Shown: piece by piece, positions 25,963 to 35,126 of the stretch | Numbering within the stretch: the first letter of the stretch is position 1 | How the letters are laid out: the number at the start of each line of letters is the position of its first letter | NCBI RefSeq assembly: GCF_000739695.1 | Contig: NZ_BBIO01000014.1 | Location: 1-64,000, forward strand | Origin: Tepidicaulis marinus | GTDB taxonomy: Bacteria > Pseudomonadota > Alphaproteobacteria > Parvibaculales > Parvibaculaceae | Length of the DNA stretch: 64,000 nt | Direction of reading: 5' to 3' | Notes under the pieces: model-generated | Databases searched by the model: none | Told to the model about the DNA's origin: nothing | What the model saw: only the letters and a program-made list of their open reading frames with translations | Program-made: the position numbers and the translations under genes

Positions 25963-26307
25963 TTATTTGGCATGCGCGATACAGGTGGCCGCCGCAGGGT
26001 CGAGATCCAACCTTTTGCGGGCAATAGGCTCGCCGCACACCGCGCAATAGCCATACTCCCCCTCATCCATGCGGGAAAGGGCGGCATCGATCTTCTTCAA
26101 TTGCACCTGGCGGCGGCGGGCCGTTTCCTGCGCCATGGCTTGGGCCTGCATGGCATCCATGCGCGAGAGCCGCCCGACGCTCTGCTGATCCAGCGTCACG
26201 GTTTTCACCGCCTCGCGGGAGGCGCCGGAAAGCGCATCGAGCTCGTCCTTCTGCGCCAAAAGCAGCGCTTTGTATCGGGCAAGCTCCGATTCTGTCAGAT
26301 CGTCCAT
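25963..26307 (-). CDS. DksA/TraR-type zinc-finger protein
   Basis: DksA-type proteins enter the RNA polymerase secondary channel and tune transcription. This 114-residue version has a long N-terminal coiled coil (about 5-80) and the C-terminal finger YCAVCGEPIARKRLDLDP...CIAH, giving C-x2-C-x17-C-x2-H, with His in place of the fourth Cys. It is shorter than canonical DksA (about 150) and lacks the coiled-coil-tip DxxDxA motif that I can see, so a TraR-like or structural role is possible. It lies 53 bases upstream of the hydroxylase gene on the same strand. Confidence 0.82.
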   Translation of the reverse strand: MDDLTESELARYKALLLAQKDELDALSGASREAVKTVTLDQQSVGRLSRMDAMQAQAMAQETARRRQVQLKKIDAALSRMDEGEYGYCAVCGEPIARKRLDLDPAAATCIAHAK

Positions 26308-26447
26308 GCCCCGAGCCTAGCCCTCCCCCGCAAATCTGGCCACCCGGAGGCAGGCGCGCTTTGACAGACCGCCCGTTTCGTGGATGATCCGCCCATCAAA
26401 ATTCAACCTAAGAAACAGCAACAATAAGCAAATACGGGGAACGTCAC

Positions 26448-27653
26448 ATGCTCGAAGGCATCCGCGTCATCGAAATGGCAACCTATATCGCAGCGCCCGG
26501 CGCCGGCGGCATTCTGGCCGACTGGGGCGCGGAGGTGATCAAGGTGGAGCCGCTGTCCGGCTGCCCCATGCGCAATTTCTTCAAATCCGTGGGCGTCGAT
26601 CATCTGAAAGGCAACCCGGTCTTCGATCTCGACAATCGCGGCAAGCGCTCCGTCGCCCTCAACACGGCAACGCCGGAAGGGGTGGAAGCCATCAAACGGC
26701 TGGTGAAAGACGCCGATGTCTTTTTGACCAATGTGCGCCCCGGCGGGCTGGAGCGCGCTGGCCTTGATTACGAGAGCTTGAAAAAGGTCAACCCGAAGCT
26801 GGTTTACGCCACCGTTTCCGGCTACGGCCTTCAGGGACCCGACCGGGACCGGCCGGGCTTCGACATGGCCGCCTTCTATGCCCGCTCCGGGCTCGGCGCC
26901 ATTACCACGCCCAAGGGCCAGGAACCGGCGCCGCTGCGCACCGCGGTGGGCGATCACACGACCTCCATGGCCACCACGGCGGGTATTCTGGGCGCACTTC
27001 TGGAGCGCCAGCGCACCGGCAAGGGCCGCCTCGTCGAAGCCTCGCTGCTGCGCACCGGCATTTATGCGCTGGGCTCGGACATGTCCATCCAGCTCAAATT
27101 CGGCAAGCTGGGCTCGACGAAATCGCGCCATGAAGCGATCAACCCGCTGAACAATTTCTTCAAGACCTCCGACGGTATCTGGATCGCCATCATCCCGCGC
27201 CAGGGCTCCGTCGATTGGGATGCGATCTGCAAGGCCATCGGCCAGCCCAAAATGATCGAGGACCCGCGCTTCAAAAGCTCGCGCGACCGGCGCGCCAACG
27301 GCACCGAGCTCGTGGACATTCTCGATGCGGCCTTCGCCCAGCACGATCTGGAATATTGGACGAAAGCGCTCGATGAGCAGGACATGGTTTGGGCGCCGAT
27401 GATGCCGCCCGCCGATGTCGCCGCCGACCCGCAGGCGGAAGCCGCCGGGGCCTTTTTCGACGTACCGGAAAATGATGGCTCGGGCACCTTCCGCGCGCCC
27501 GCTTCGCCCATCCGCTTCGGCGGCGAGGGCGAGGACGCCCATCCGCGCGGTCCTTCGCCCGATCTCGGCCAGCACACGCTCGATGTGCTCAAGGAGTTCG
27601 GCTATTCGGAAGCGGATATCGCAGGGCTGCAGAAATCCGGCACGATTGCCTGA
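26448..27653 (+). CDS. CoA transferase family III (CaiB/BaiF)
   Basis: Family III CoA transferases move CoA between acyl groups through an aspartyl-CoA intermediate. The 401-residue protein has the N-terminal signature LEGIRVIEMATYIAAPGAG, DWGAEVIKVEPL, then LDNRGKRSVALN, and the catalytic Asp region RPGFDMAAFYARSGL (near residue 145-150), with the second small domain in the middle of the chain. The ATG at 26448 has GGGGAA upstream. The donor and acceptor acids cannot be read. It is divergent from the DksA-like gene and convergent with the transglycosylase. Confidence 0.92.
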   Translation: MLEGIRVIEMATYIAAPGAGGILADWGAEVIKVEPLSGCPMRNFFKSVGVDHLKGNPVFDLDNRGKRSVALNTATPEGVEAIKRLVKDADVFLTNVRPGGLERAGLDYESLKKVNPKLVYATVSGYGLQGPDRDRPGFDMAAFYARSGLGAITTPKGQEPAPLRTAVGDHTTSMATTAGILGALLERQRTGKGRLVEASLLRTGIYALGSDMSIQLKFGKLGSTKSRHEAINPLNNFFKTSDGIWIAIIPRQGSVDWDAICKAIGQPKMIEDPRFKSSRDRRANGTELVDILDAAFAQHDLEYWTKALDEQDMVWAPMMPPADVAADPQAEAAGAFFDVPENDGSGTFRAPASPIRFGGEGEDAHPRGPSPDLGQHTLDVLKEFGYSEADIAGLQKSGTIA

Positions 27654-27680
27654 TTTCTTATACACCCTCTGATGAGCTAA

Positions 27681-28583
27681 TTACGCCACCGCGCCGCGCA
27701 GGGAATAGGCGTCATTCGCCGCCTTGCGCGCGCCATTGCCGCCGCTCTCCGCAAAAGGCACGTCGAGCGAGGCGAGAATATCGATCAGGACCGGCGAAAG
27801 CTGCAGCCCGCCGCTGCCGGGCACGCCGGAACCGGGAAGCCCCGCATAGCCGCCGCCAGCTTCACCCGAGGGCGCGCCATAGCTGCGCGCGCTCGGCGCA
27901 AAATCCCGCGCCACCGCATAAAAGCGCCCCGGCGCTTCATTCGCCGGAAGGCTGGGCACGGGCACATCCGTGTCGCCATGTTTCGAGACGAGGTTGGCAT
28001 ATACCTCTTTCAGCGAACGCAGCTCGCCGGATTTGGAATAGAAGATCGGCTTATTGGCGTTTGCGGCCTGAGGAAAATATTCCGCCGCCGCGCCATTCGG
28101 GTTCCGGTCGAGGGCCGTCAGAAAATCGATAGCTCCGCCTGTCCCCATGAAATGGGCGATATAGAGCTCGCCCTGATTGGGCTCCCGGCCGAGCGTCTTT
28201 TCCAGGGCATCCGAAATATCGCTGGTCAGCGCCCCGGCCATGAGCGAGGCCGCTTCGGCATCATGGCGCAGGGCAAGAATTGCCTCCTTCGCTTGCCCAT
28301 CGGGCACAAAATACCGCCCCTTGCCGTCCTGCTGAATGGCCGCCGCTTCCTGCCCATAGCCAAGCTCGGGCCCGTGCTTCTTGACCGTGCCGAGCCAGGT
28401 CTGCTCGATGAACTGAAAGAGCCCAGCGGCGCTCGAAGTCTTTGCTTTTGCTTGTGTTTCCAGCCCCGACTCCCGGACCGCCGTCTTCAACAGATAGTCG
28501 AAATCCGTGCCGGTTTTCAGGCTCGCCTTGTGGATGGCCTGAGTGACGGGGCTCTGCGGTGATATGGCGCTGATTAGGCTCAT
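27681..28583 (-). CDS. Lytic transglycosylase (SLT-like) protein
   Basis: Lytic transglycosylases cleave the glycan of peptidoglycan. Residues about 10-70 match the SLT fold: FDYLLKTAVRESGLETQAKAKT with the catalytic Glu in VRESGL, then SSAAGLFQFIEQTWL. A middle region (GREPNQGELYIAHFMGTGGA) resembles the flagellar/lysozyme-type extension. The last third is Gly/Ser-rich (GGGYAGLPGSGVPGSGG) and low-complexity. No signal peptide is visible, so export could be through a flagellar or other machine. The ATG at 28581-28583 has GGAG about ten bases upstream. It is divergent from the MFS gene. Confidence 0.85.
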   Translation of the reverse strand: MSLISAISPQSPVTQAIHKASLKTGTDFDYLLKTAVRESGLETQAKAKTSSAAGLFQFIEQTWLGTVKKHGPELGYGQEAAAIQQDGKGRYFVPDGQAKEAILALRHDAEAASLMAGALTSDISDALEKTLGREPNQGELYIAHFMGTGGAIDFLTALDRNPNGAAAEYFPQAANANKPIFYSKSGELRSLKEVYANLVSKHGDTDVPVPSLPANEAPGRFYAVARDFAPSARSYGAPSGEAGGGYAGLPGSGVPGSGGLQLSPVLIDILASLDVPFAESGGNGARKAANDAYSLRGAVA

Positions 28584-28739
28584 AAGGGTCTTGCTCCAAG
28601 ATCTGCCCTGTCAGGAGCAAAGCCTGTGCCAGATTCAAATATCCCCGCCGCCAAAATATCCCCGCCCGAAGACGCCATGCGACAATGCGGGCACTTATGC
28701 GTATCATTTGCCCGCGAGTCACCAAGGGAGGGGAGGCCC

Positions 28740-30122
28740 ATGGCGGAAACCGAAATCGCCGCGGAGACGGCGATGGCCGAAGAGACGGCCAAGGCCCATG
28801 CAAAAGCAGGGCATATCGAGTATCCCAGCCAGCTTTATGCTTGGTACGCGGTGGCGGTTCTCGTCATTGCCTATACGTTTTCCTTCATCGACAGACAGAT
28901 ATTGAGCCTGCTCGTCGGGCCGATGAAACGGGATCTGGAAATTTCCGACTTCCAGATGAGTCTCCTTCAGGGCTTCGCCTTTGCCATTTTCTACACGCTG
29001 ATGGGCCTGCCCATCGGGCGGATGGTGGACAGCCACAACCGGGTGCGGATCATCACCATCGGCATTGCCGTCTGGAGCCTGATGACAGCTTTGTGTGGGA
29101 TTTCAAAGTCTTACCTACAACTCTTCATCTACCGCATGGGGGTAGGTGTCGGCGAAGCCGCGCTCTCGCCCGCCGCCTATTCCATGCTCTCGGACTATTT
29201 CAAGCCGGAGCGGATCGGCGTCGCCATCGGGGTTTACGGCACCGGCGTTTATATCGGCGCGGGGCTCGCCCTCGTCATCGGCGCGGAGGTTGTGGAAGCG
29301 GCCCGGGCCGCGGGCTCGACCACCTTGCCCGTCATCGGCACGGTCTATCCCTGGCAGATGGTGTTTTTCATTGTCGGGCTGCCCGGCCTTCTGGTGGCGC
29401 TCTGGGCCTGGACGCTGCGCGAGCCGCCGCGCCACGGGGCAACGGAAACCCCGCCCTTGCGCCAGGTTCTGGCCTATATGAAGGCGAACCGCTTCACTCT
29501 CGTCTGCCACAATATGTGCTACGCGCTTTCGGCCATGATGGGCTATGGCGTTGCCGCCTGGATACCGGAATTCATGATCCGCACCCATGGCTGGAGCGCC
29601 GGGCAGATCGGCTCGGCTTATGGCTGGATCATTGCGATTTTCGGCACGGCGGGGGTAATTGCTGGCGGCTGGCTCGGTGATTTTGCCGCCAAACGCGCCC
29701 GCAACGGGCGGATGCTGGTGCTGGCGCTGACAGGCATTTTGACCCTGCCTTTCGCCCTTGCCGCACCTTTGGTGGATAATCCCATGCTTGCCGTTTACCT
29801 GCTCATTCCGGCGACCTTCTTTGCCACCTTCACGACCGGCGGCGGGCCTTCGGCGATGCAGGAACTCATGCCCAACAAGATGCGCGGCATGGCCTCGGCG
29901 ATCATGCTTTTCGTGGTCAATATCATCGGCCTCGGCCTCGGCCCGAGCGCCATTGCCTTCATGACCGACTTCATTTTGCAGGATGAATCGCAGCTTCGTT
30001 ATTCGATCGCCATCGTGCCGGCAGTGCTTCTGGCGGGCTCCTCGCTCTTCGGCTTCATCGGTTTGCGGGCCTATCGGCGCAGCCGGGACTTCCGCGATCA
30101 ATATGAGGCCGCGGAAGCCTGA
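28740..30122 (+). CDS. MFS transporter
   Basis: The 460-residue protein has 12 predicted transmembrane helices and MFS landmarks: an acidic cytoplasmic N-terminus, FSFIDRQILSLLVGPMK in helix 1, PIGRMVDSHNRVR (the loop 2-3 motif A variant), RMGVGVGEAALSPAAYSML in helix 4 (motif B with Arg) and GWLGDFAAKRARNGR in the second half (repeat of motif A). This subgroup (spinster/ACS-like) carries organic anions or lipids. The ATG at 28740 has an AGGGAGGGGAGG site. A bipartite hairpin at 30148-30179 probably ends the transcript. Confidence 0.9.
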   Translation: MAETEIAAETAMAEETAKAHAKAGHIEYPSQLYAWYAVAVLVIAYTFSFIDRQILSLLVGPMKRDLEISDFQMSLLQGFAFAIFYTLMGLPIGRMVDSHNRVRIITIGIAVWSLMTALCGISKSYLQLFIYRMGVGVGEAALSPAAYSMLSDYFKPERIGVAIGVYGTGVYIGAGLALVIGAEVVEAARAAGSTTLPVIGTVYPWQMVFFIVGLPGLLVALWAWTLREPPRHGATETPPLRQVLAYMKANRFTLVCHNMCYALSAMMGYGVAAWIPEFMIRTHGWSAGQIGSAYGWIIAIFGTAGVIAGGWLGDFAAKRARNGRMLVLALTGILTLPFALAAPLVDNPMLAVYLLIPATFFATFTTGGGPSAMQELMPNKMRGMASAIMLFVVNIIGLGLGPSAIAFMTDFILQDESQLRYSIAIVPAVLLAGSSLFGFIGLRAYRRSRDFRDQYEAAEA

Positions 30123-30147
30123 TTAACCATAAAAAACAAACATTTAT

Positions 30148-30179
30148 GCGGGGTTCCGGAATCTGTTTCGGAGCCCCGC
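30148..30179 (+). terminator. Probable terminator of the MFS gene
   Basis: GCGGGG-TCCG pairs with CGGA-CCCCGC around GAATCTGTT, followed by a weak TTCACTTTTG. Confidence 0.45.
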
Positions 30180-30234
30180 TTCACTTTTGAAGGCGCCCTT
30201 GAATCGAACTCTTTAGAACGGAAAAAGCCGAAGC

Positions 30235-30750
30235 TCAGCAAAGCCTTAGATCGGGTTTCGCAGAAGCGGCCTGACCTTGGGTCACGGTACCGCTCATTCC
30301 TGCATTGCCTTGGCCGACGGCTTCACCCTGGCGTTCGGCTTCGAGCGCCGTCATCCAGCCCGGCACGCGGCCCTGCTCGGCGGCAAGATCGATCTTGAAG
30401 AGAAGCTGGTCGGCATCGAACGCATCCGCCAGATAGTCATCCGCCCCGGCGGCCAGTGCGTCGCGGATGAGCTTTTCCGTCACCTCTTCGGCGAGCAGCA
30501 CCACATGAGCGCCCTGGGAGGGATAGGCATCACGGAAAGCGTCGATCGCCTGCGCGCCCGCCCCGTCCTTCAACCAGGACTGCACGAAGAGCACATGGAA
30601 ATCCTGGGTACGGGCGTGATAGCGGATATCTGCCCCGCAGCGCGCTTCCAGCACCTCAAAGCCCAGCCGGACCAAAAGGTCGGCAAACCGGCGGCGGCGC
30701 GGATCTTCGGAATCGGCAATGACGCAGCAAGGCATGGGGCAGTTCTCCAT
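30235..30750 (-). CDS. Pseudo-receiver (CheY-like) protein lacking the phosphoacceptor
   Basis: The 171-residue protein has a receiver fold: VIADSEDPRRRRFADLLVRLGFEVLEA keeps the acidic pair at the N-terminal loop, and the last helix ALAAGADDYLADAF has the shape of the beta-5 'DYLxKPF'. But the segment where the phosphorylated Asp should be reads FHVLFVQSWLKDG, with Gln in that place, and the Lys of beta-5 is Ala. A short Gln/Ala-rich tail (about 140-171) follows. It is therefore a pseudo-receiver, probably controlled by something other than phosphorylation. The ATG at 30748-30750 follows AGGGGAC. No kinase is nearby. Confidence 0.82.
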   Translation of the reverse strand: MENCPMPCCVIADSEDPRRRRFADLLVRLGFEVLEARCGADIRYHARTQDFHVLFVQSWLKDGAGAQAIDAFRDAYPSQGAHVVLLAEEVTEKLIRDALAAGADDYLADAFDADQLLFKIDLAAEQGRVPGWMTALEAERQGEAVGQGNAGMSGTVTQGQAASAKPDLRLC

Positions 30751-30916
30751 GGGGTCCCCTGCCGGGGTCCCGTTTCGACTGGCCCTGAGACTACACAGGC
30801 TTTCTAAACCAACGGTTAACCCTGATTTACAATTTATGAGCGCCAAGGTGCATTTGGGGCCTATTCAGGGGGCCATTTGGGGGCCGATCTGTGGATAACC
30901 GGGCTTTTGGGCCGCC

Positions 30917-31333
30917 TTACCCCACCGCAAGCCGGGCGACGGTGACATTGAGCTTACCGATCAGAAGGTCGGCTTTGCCGGGTCCATAAGGCTCCGCCTC
31001 CCCTACACCCCAGACCGGCTTCGGCCAGGCCGCGTCCCCCTCAAACCGGGCAACCACATGAACATGGAGCTGCGGCACCATGTTGCCGAGAGCGGCGACA
31101 TTCATCTTCTCCGCTCCCGAGGTTTCCCGGAGCGCCCGGCTCGCAAGCTCGATCTCCTCGAAAAACCGCCATTTATGCACCGCCGGCACCTCATCGAAAT
31201 CGCGCAGGCCTTCGATGCGCGGCACGAGAATGAGCCAGGGATAGCGCGCATCGTCCATCAGAAGGACGCGGCAGAGTTCCCAATCGTCGACGGTTTTCGT
31301 GTCTGCCTCCAGGCGGGGATGGAGTTCGAACAT
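30917..31333 (-). CDS. HIT-domain protein
   Basis: HIT proteins are nucleotide hydrolases or transferases acting on mononucleotide conjugates such as AMP-lysine or Ap4A. The 138-residue protein contains the triad region GNMVPQLHVHVVARF, where the first His of HxHxHxx is Gln (Q-L-H-V-H); the central, catalytic His is kept. The ATG at 31331-31333 overlaps no coding; GAGG lies before it. It lies eight bases after the acyl-CoA dehydrogenase stop on the same strand, so they are one transcript. A longer frame into the upstream gene is spurious. Confidence 0.88.
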   Translation of the reverse strand: MFELHPRLEADTKTVDDWELCRVLLMDDARYPWLILVPRIEGLRDFDEVPAVHKWRFFEEIELASRALRETSGAEKMNVAALGNMVPQLHVHVVARFEGDAAWPKPVWGVGEAEPYGPGKADLLIGKLNVTVARLAVG

Positions 31334-31341
31334 GAGGCCTC

Positions 31342-32511
31342 TCAATAGGACTTCGGCTGGCCGAGCACCCGCTCGGCGATGAAGGAAAGAATGAGCTCGC
31401 GGCTCACGGGCGCGATGCGGGCGATCATCACCTCGCGCATATAGCGCTCCACGTGAAACTCTTTGGCATAGCCCATGCCGCCATGGGTGAGGATGGCGCT
31501 TTCGCAGGCATGGAAGGCGGCCTCGGCAGCCAGATACTTGCCGGCATTCGCCTCCGCCCCGCACGGCTGGCCCGCGTCGTAAAGAGAAGCGGCCTTGAAG
31601 ACCATGAGGTTTGCCGCTTCCAGCTCCGCCCAGCTTTTGGCGAGCGGATGCTGGATCGCCTGATTCTGGCCGATGGGCCGGCCGAAAACCACCCGCTCGC
31701 GGGCATAATCGGAGGCCTTTTTAAGAGCGATACGGCCAATACCCACCGCTTCGGCGCCGATCAGCACGCGCTCCGGGTTCAACCCGTGCAGGAGATAGTG
31801 AAAGCCCTTGCCCTCCTCACCGATGAGATTTTCCTTCGGCACTTTCAGCCCGTCGAAGAAAACCGCGTTCGTGTCCACCGCCTTGCGGCCCATCTTGGCG
31901 ATCTCGCGCACTTCCGTCGCCCCGCCTCTATCGAGGTCCGTGTAAAAGAGGCTGAGGCCTTCCGTCGGTTTGGCGCAGTCTTCCTTGGGCGTCGTGCGGG
32001 CAAGAAGCAGGATCTTATTCGCGGTCTGGGCGGTCGAGGTCCACATTTTCCGGCCATGGACAAGGTAATGATCGCCCGCCTTTTCCGCGCGGGTGGAAAT
32101 CGCCGTGGTGTTGAGCCCGGCATCGGGCTCCGTCACCCCGAAACAGCAGCGGTCCTCGCCCTTGATGAGCGGTACCAGCATGCGCTCTTTCTGCTCCGCC
32201 GTGCCGAAGACGACAACGGGCATCGGCCCGAAAAGGTTCATATGGATGGAGGAGGCGCCGGAAAGGCAGGCCCCGGATTCGGCAATGGTCTGGGCGATGA
32301 TGGCCGCTTCCGTAACCCCGAGCCCTGCGCCGCCATATGCCTCCGGCATGGCGATGCCGAGCCAGCCGCCGCTCGCGATATCGGCGACGAAATCCTCCGG
32401 AAACTCGCCGTCCGTGTCCCGGGCCAGCCAATAAGTATCATCATATTTCGCGCAAATCCGGGCGACGGCGTCCCGCACCGCTTCTTGTTCCGGCGAGAAT
32501 GTGAAGTCCAT
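31342..32511 (-). CDS. Acyl-CoA dehydrogenase
   Basis: Acyl-CoA dehydrogenases introduce the alpha-beta double bond in acyl-CoA with FAD. The 389-residue protein has the family order: N-terminal helical domain ([19 protein letters not shown]), the flavin-binding middle domain with [17 protein letters not shown] and [13 protein letters not shown], and the C-terminal helical domain with [22 protein letters not shown] and the catalytic-region [24 protein letters not shown] Glu equivalent to the catalytic base cannot be fixed by eye. It is divergent from the MaoC-type gene, and the two are likely to share a pathway. Confidence 0.94.
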   Translation of the reverse strand: MDFTFSPEQEAVRDAVARICAKYDDTYWLARDTDGEFPEDFVADIASGGWLGIAMPEAYGGAGLGVTEAAIIAQTIAESGACLSGASSIHMNLFGPMPVVVFGTAEQKERMLVPLIKGEDRCCFGVTEPDAGLNTTAISTRAEKAGDHYLVHGRKMWTSTAQTANKILLLARTTPKEDCAKPTEGLSLFYTDLDRGGATEVREIAKMGRKAVDTNAVFFDGLKVPKENLIGEEGKGFHYLLHGLNPERVLIGAEAVGIGRIALKKASDYARERVVFGRPIGQNQAIQHPLAKSWAELEAANLMVFKAASLYDAGQPCGAEANAGKYLAAEAAFHACESAILTHGGMGYAKEFHVERYMREVMIARIAPVSRELILSFIAERVLGQPKSY

Positions 32512-32594
32512 GGGGCCTCCCCTCTTTTTGCGTTATAACCTACCCAATCTCTCAAGCCGCCGATAGAGCGGCGCCGGACGACAGGGAGCCTTTC

Positions 32595-33053
32595 ATGCCG
32601 GGTATGTATTTTGAAGAATTCGAAGAGGGCCAGATCATCGCCCATGCCATCCGCCGCACCGTCACGGAAACGGACAATGTGCTCTTTTCCACCATGACGA
32701 TGAACCCGGCGGCGCTGCATCTCGATCATGACTACGCCGAAAAAGAGACGGAGTTCGGCAAGCCCCTGGTCAATTCGCTTTTCACGCTCGGCCTGATGAT
32801 CGGCATTTCGGTGCATGAAACGACGCTCGGCACCACCATCGCCAATCTGGGCATGACGGACATCACCTTCCCCAAACCCGTTTTCCACGGCGACACGCTG
32901 CGCATCGAAACGAAAGTCATGGGCAAGCGCCGCTCGAAGTCGCGGCCCAAGGCGGGGATCGTGACCTTCGAGCACACCGCCTTCAACCAGCACGGCGATG
33001 AAGTGGCCAAATGCACCCGCCAGGCTTTCATGCACGCCAAGACGGAGGGCTGA
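32595..33053 (+). CDS. MaoC-like hot-dog dehydratase
   Basis: MaoC-type proteins hydrate enoyl-CoA. The 152-residue protein has the hot-dog fold and the hydratase-2 motif region [22 protein letters not shown]; the catalytic Asp/His pair would be in [12 protein letters not shown] (near 37-48). Later [13 protein letters not shown] is a typical strand. The ATG at 32595 follows GGGAG. It is followed after four bases by the CitE-like lyase gene, so the two make an operon resembling mesaconyl-CoA hydratase/CoA-ester lyase pairs. Confidence 0.92.
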   Translation: MPGMYFEEFEEGQIIAHAIRRTVTETDNVLFSTMTMNPAALHLDHDYAEKETEFGKPLVNSLFTLGLMIGISVHETTLGTTIANLGMTDITFPKPVFHGDTLRIETKVMGKRRSKSRPKAGIVTFEHTAFNQHGDEVAKCTRQAFMHAKTEG

Positions 33054-33057
33054 TCCC

Positions 33058-33921
33058 ATGCGCTCCTTTCTCTTTGTGCCGGGCGACAGCGAAAAGAAGC
33101 AGGCCAAGGCCCAGGATAGTGGCGCGGACGCGCTGATCCTGGACATGGAAGATTCCGTCGCCCTATCAGCGAAGGCAACCGCGCGGGCCATGACCGCCGA
33201 ATATGTGAAAGCCGCGCCTGCAACGGGCCCTAAACTTATCGTGCGCATGAACGCGCTCGACACGCCTTTCTGGGAAGAGGATTTGAAAGCCATCGTCCCC
33301 GCCCGGCCCTTCGCGATCATGGTGCCGAAAACGATTTCGGGCGCCTGTATCGCGAAAGTCGCCGGGGCGCTGGATAGGCTGGAACAGGAAAACGGCCTGC
33401 CGGAAGGAACCGTGAAGCTCTGCAATGTGGCGACGGAAACCGCCGCCTCTCTCTTCAACATGGGCAGTTACGCAGGCGCGAGCCCCAGGCTCTTTGCCAT
33501 GACCTGGGGGGCGGAAGATCTGGCCGCCGATCTGGGCGCGCGCTCCAACAAGGATGAAAGCGGGGTCTATACCGGCCCCTATCAGCTTGCCCGCACGCTC
33601 TGCCTTCTGGGCGCCGTGGCGGCGGAGGCCATGCCCATCGATTCCATCTGCAAGGAATTTCGCGATGAAGCCGCCTTGCGGGCGGAAACCCGCGCCGGGC
33701 TGCGCGACGGCTTTACCGGCAAAATGGCGATACACCCCGCCCAGGTGCCGGTGATCAACGAGGTCTATACACCGAGCGATGACGACCTTGCCCATGCCCG
33801 CGCCATTGTGAAAGCCTTTGAGGAAGCAGGCGATGTGGGCGTGGTAAGCCTCGACGGTGTGATGCTCGACCGCCCGCATTTGAAACAGGCCGAGCGCATT
33901 CTCGCCAAAGCGGCAGAATAA
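33058..33921 (+). CDS. CoA ester lyase (CitE/malyl-CoA lyase family)
   Basis: These TIM-barrel Mg-dependent lyases cleave (S)-malyl-, methylmalyl- or citramalyl-CoA. The 287-residue length and motifs fit: MRSFLFVPGDSEKK, ADALILDMEDSVA with the metal-binding acids (near 25-36), VRMNALDTPFWEED, VPKT, and NVATETAASLFN. The late GFTGKMAIHPAQVPVINEVYTP motif is the CitE-family signature. It begins four bases after the MaoC gene and is 19 bases before the phytanoyl-CoA dioxygenase gene, so the three are probably one operon. The substrate is not readable. Confidence 0.92.
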   Translation: MRSFLFVPGDSEKKQAKAQDSGADALILDMEDSVALSAKATARAMTAEYVKAAPATGPKLIVRMNALDTPFWEEDLKAIVPARPFAIMVPKTISGACIAKVAGALDRLEQENGLPEGTVKLCNVATETAASLFNMGSYAGASPRLFAMTWGAEDLAADLGARSNKDESGVYTGPYQLARTLCLLGAVAAEAMPIDSICKEFRDEAALRAETRAGLRDGFTGKMAIHPAQVPVINEVYTPSDDDLAHARAIVKAFEEAGDVGVVSLDGVMLDRPHLKQAERILAKAAE

Positions 33922-33940
33922 AAAAGACCGGGAGGAGAAG

Positions 33941-34768
33941 ATGGAGGAAAAGCAGAAAGAAGCGCATCTGGCGCGCTTGGCGGAAGACGGCTACACGATC
34001 GTCGAAAACGCCATTGAGCCCGATTTCATCGACGCGCTGAACGAGACCCTGCTTGGCCTTGAAAAAGAGCTCGGCATCGAGCCTGCCTATAATTCCTTCG
34101 AAGGGCACAAGACGCTGCGCATCTACAACCTGCTTGCCCGCGCGCGGCTTTTCGAGCGCGTGCCGGTGCATGAGAATGTGCTGCCGCTCATCGAAGGCGT
34201 GCTCGACAAGGGCTGCCTCATCTCCTCGCTCTCCTCCATCGCCATTCTGCCCGGTGAGCGCGCCCAGCCCATCCATTCCGACGATCAGGTGATCGGCCTC
34301 ACCCGGCCGCATAAATCCGTCGTCTGCAATTCCATGTGGGCGCTCAGCGACTTTACGGAAGAGAACGGCGCAACGCGCCTCGTGCCCGGCAGTCACAAAT
34401 GGGACCATTGCCCGGTTTACGGCGAGCATTACGCCTCCATTCCCGCCGAAATGCCGAAAGGCTCCGTGCTGGTCTGGGTAGGCAGCCTCTGGCATGGCGG
34501 CGGCGCGCACAAAGCTGAAGAGCGGCGCACCGGCCTTGCGATGAATTATTGCGCAGGCTTCATCCGCCAGCAGGAAAACCAGCAGCTCGGCATTCCCTTA
34601 GAGCGGGTGAAAGAGTTTTCCCCGCGCCTGCAGGAGCTTGCCGGTTTCGGCACCTATCAGGGATTGATCGGCCATATCGACAAGCAAAGCCCGCGCGAGG
34701 CGGTGCTGGGCCAGAAAGGCGGCCATAAATCGATCTGGGATCACGACAAGAAGGAACCGGTCTCCTGA
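33941..34768 (+). CDS. Phytanoyl-CoA dioxygenase (PhyH) family protein
   Basis: PhyH enzymes are Fe(II)/2-oxoglutarate oxygenases that hydroxylate small or lipid substrates. The 275-residue protein has the HxD metal motif in QPIHSDDQVIG (near 107-117), the distal His in GSLWHGGGAHKAE, and an Arg in ERRTGLAMNY for 2-oxoglutarate. An acidic N-terminal helix and a Lys/Glu tail flank the core. The ATG at 33941 has GGGAGGAGA upstream. It closes the MaoC-CitE group; a role in activating a branched acyl substrate is inferred. Confidence 0.88.
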   Translation: MEEKQKEAHLARLAEDGYTIVENAIEPDFIDALNETLLGLEKELGIEPAYNSFEGHKTLRIYNLLARARLFERVPVHENVLPLIEGVLDKGCLISSLSSIAILPGERAQPIHSDDQVIGLTRPHKSVVCNSMWALSDFTEENGATRLVPGSHKWDHCPVYGEHYASIPAEMPKGSVLVWVGSLWHGGGAHKAEERRTGLAMNYCAGFIRQQENQQLGIPLERVKEFSPRLQELAGFGTYQGLIGHIDKQSPREAVLGQKGGHKSIWDHDKKEPVS

Positions 34769-34814
34769 TCCCGTCCTTCATGCTATGCTGATCCGATCCA
34801 GGATGGGGGCGAAG

Positions 34815-35114
34815 ATGAGCTGGAGAGATTTGACCATTAAACGCGTTGCAAGCCTTGCCTTGGCACTTGCCACGGGCATTGCAGCTTTTCTGATCTATCT
34901 GGAAAGCGCGCTGGGCGGCATTTGCATTGCCGTGCTGGCGCTGGTTCTGGCGGCGGGCGGTGTTCTCGACCGGCGCGTCTCGGGCGGCTTTGCGTCGGAC
35001 GATCTTGAAGGGCGAAAGGCCGCGCTGCGCGGGGTTGCCGTGCGCCAGGGCCGCGCCATGACACGGCGCGAGGAAGGCGAGATCAGCGGCGCGCCACCTT
35101 CGGGCAATGCATAA
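34815..35114 (+). CDS. Small two-helix membrane protein of unknown function
   Basis: The 99-residue protein has two transmembrane segments (about 12-28 and 31-51) with the short loop between them, then a basic cytoplasmic tail with many Arg (RRVSGG, RQGRAMTRREEGE). The ATG at 34815 has GGGGGCGA upstream; ATG at 34803 is an alternative. I do not recognise the family. It follows the phytanoyl-CoA gene by 46 bases and may be in the same transcript. Confidence 0.55.
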   Translation: MSWRDLTIKRVASLALALATGIAAFLIYLESALGGICIAVLALVLAAGGVLDRRVSGGFASDDLEGRKAALRGVAVRQGRAMTRREEGEISGAPPSGNA

Positions 35115-35126
35115 GCGCAGGCGCCG

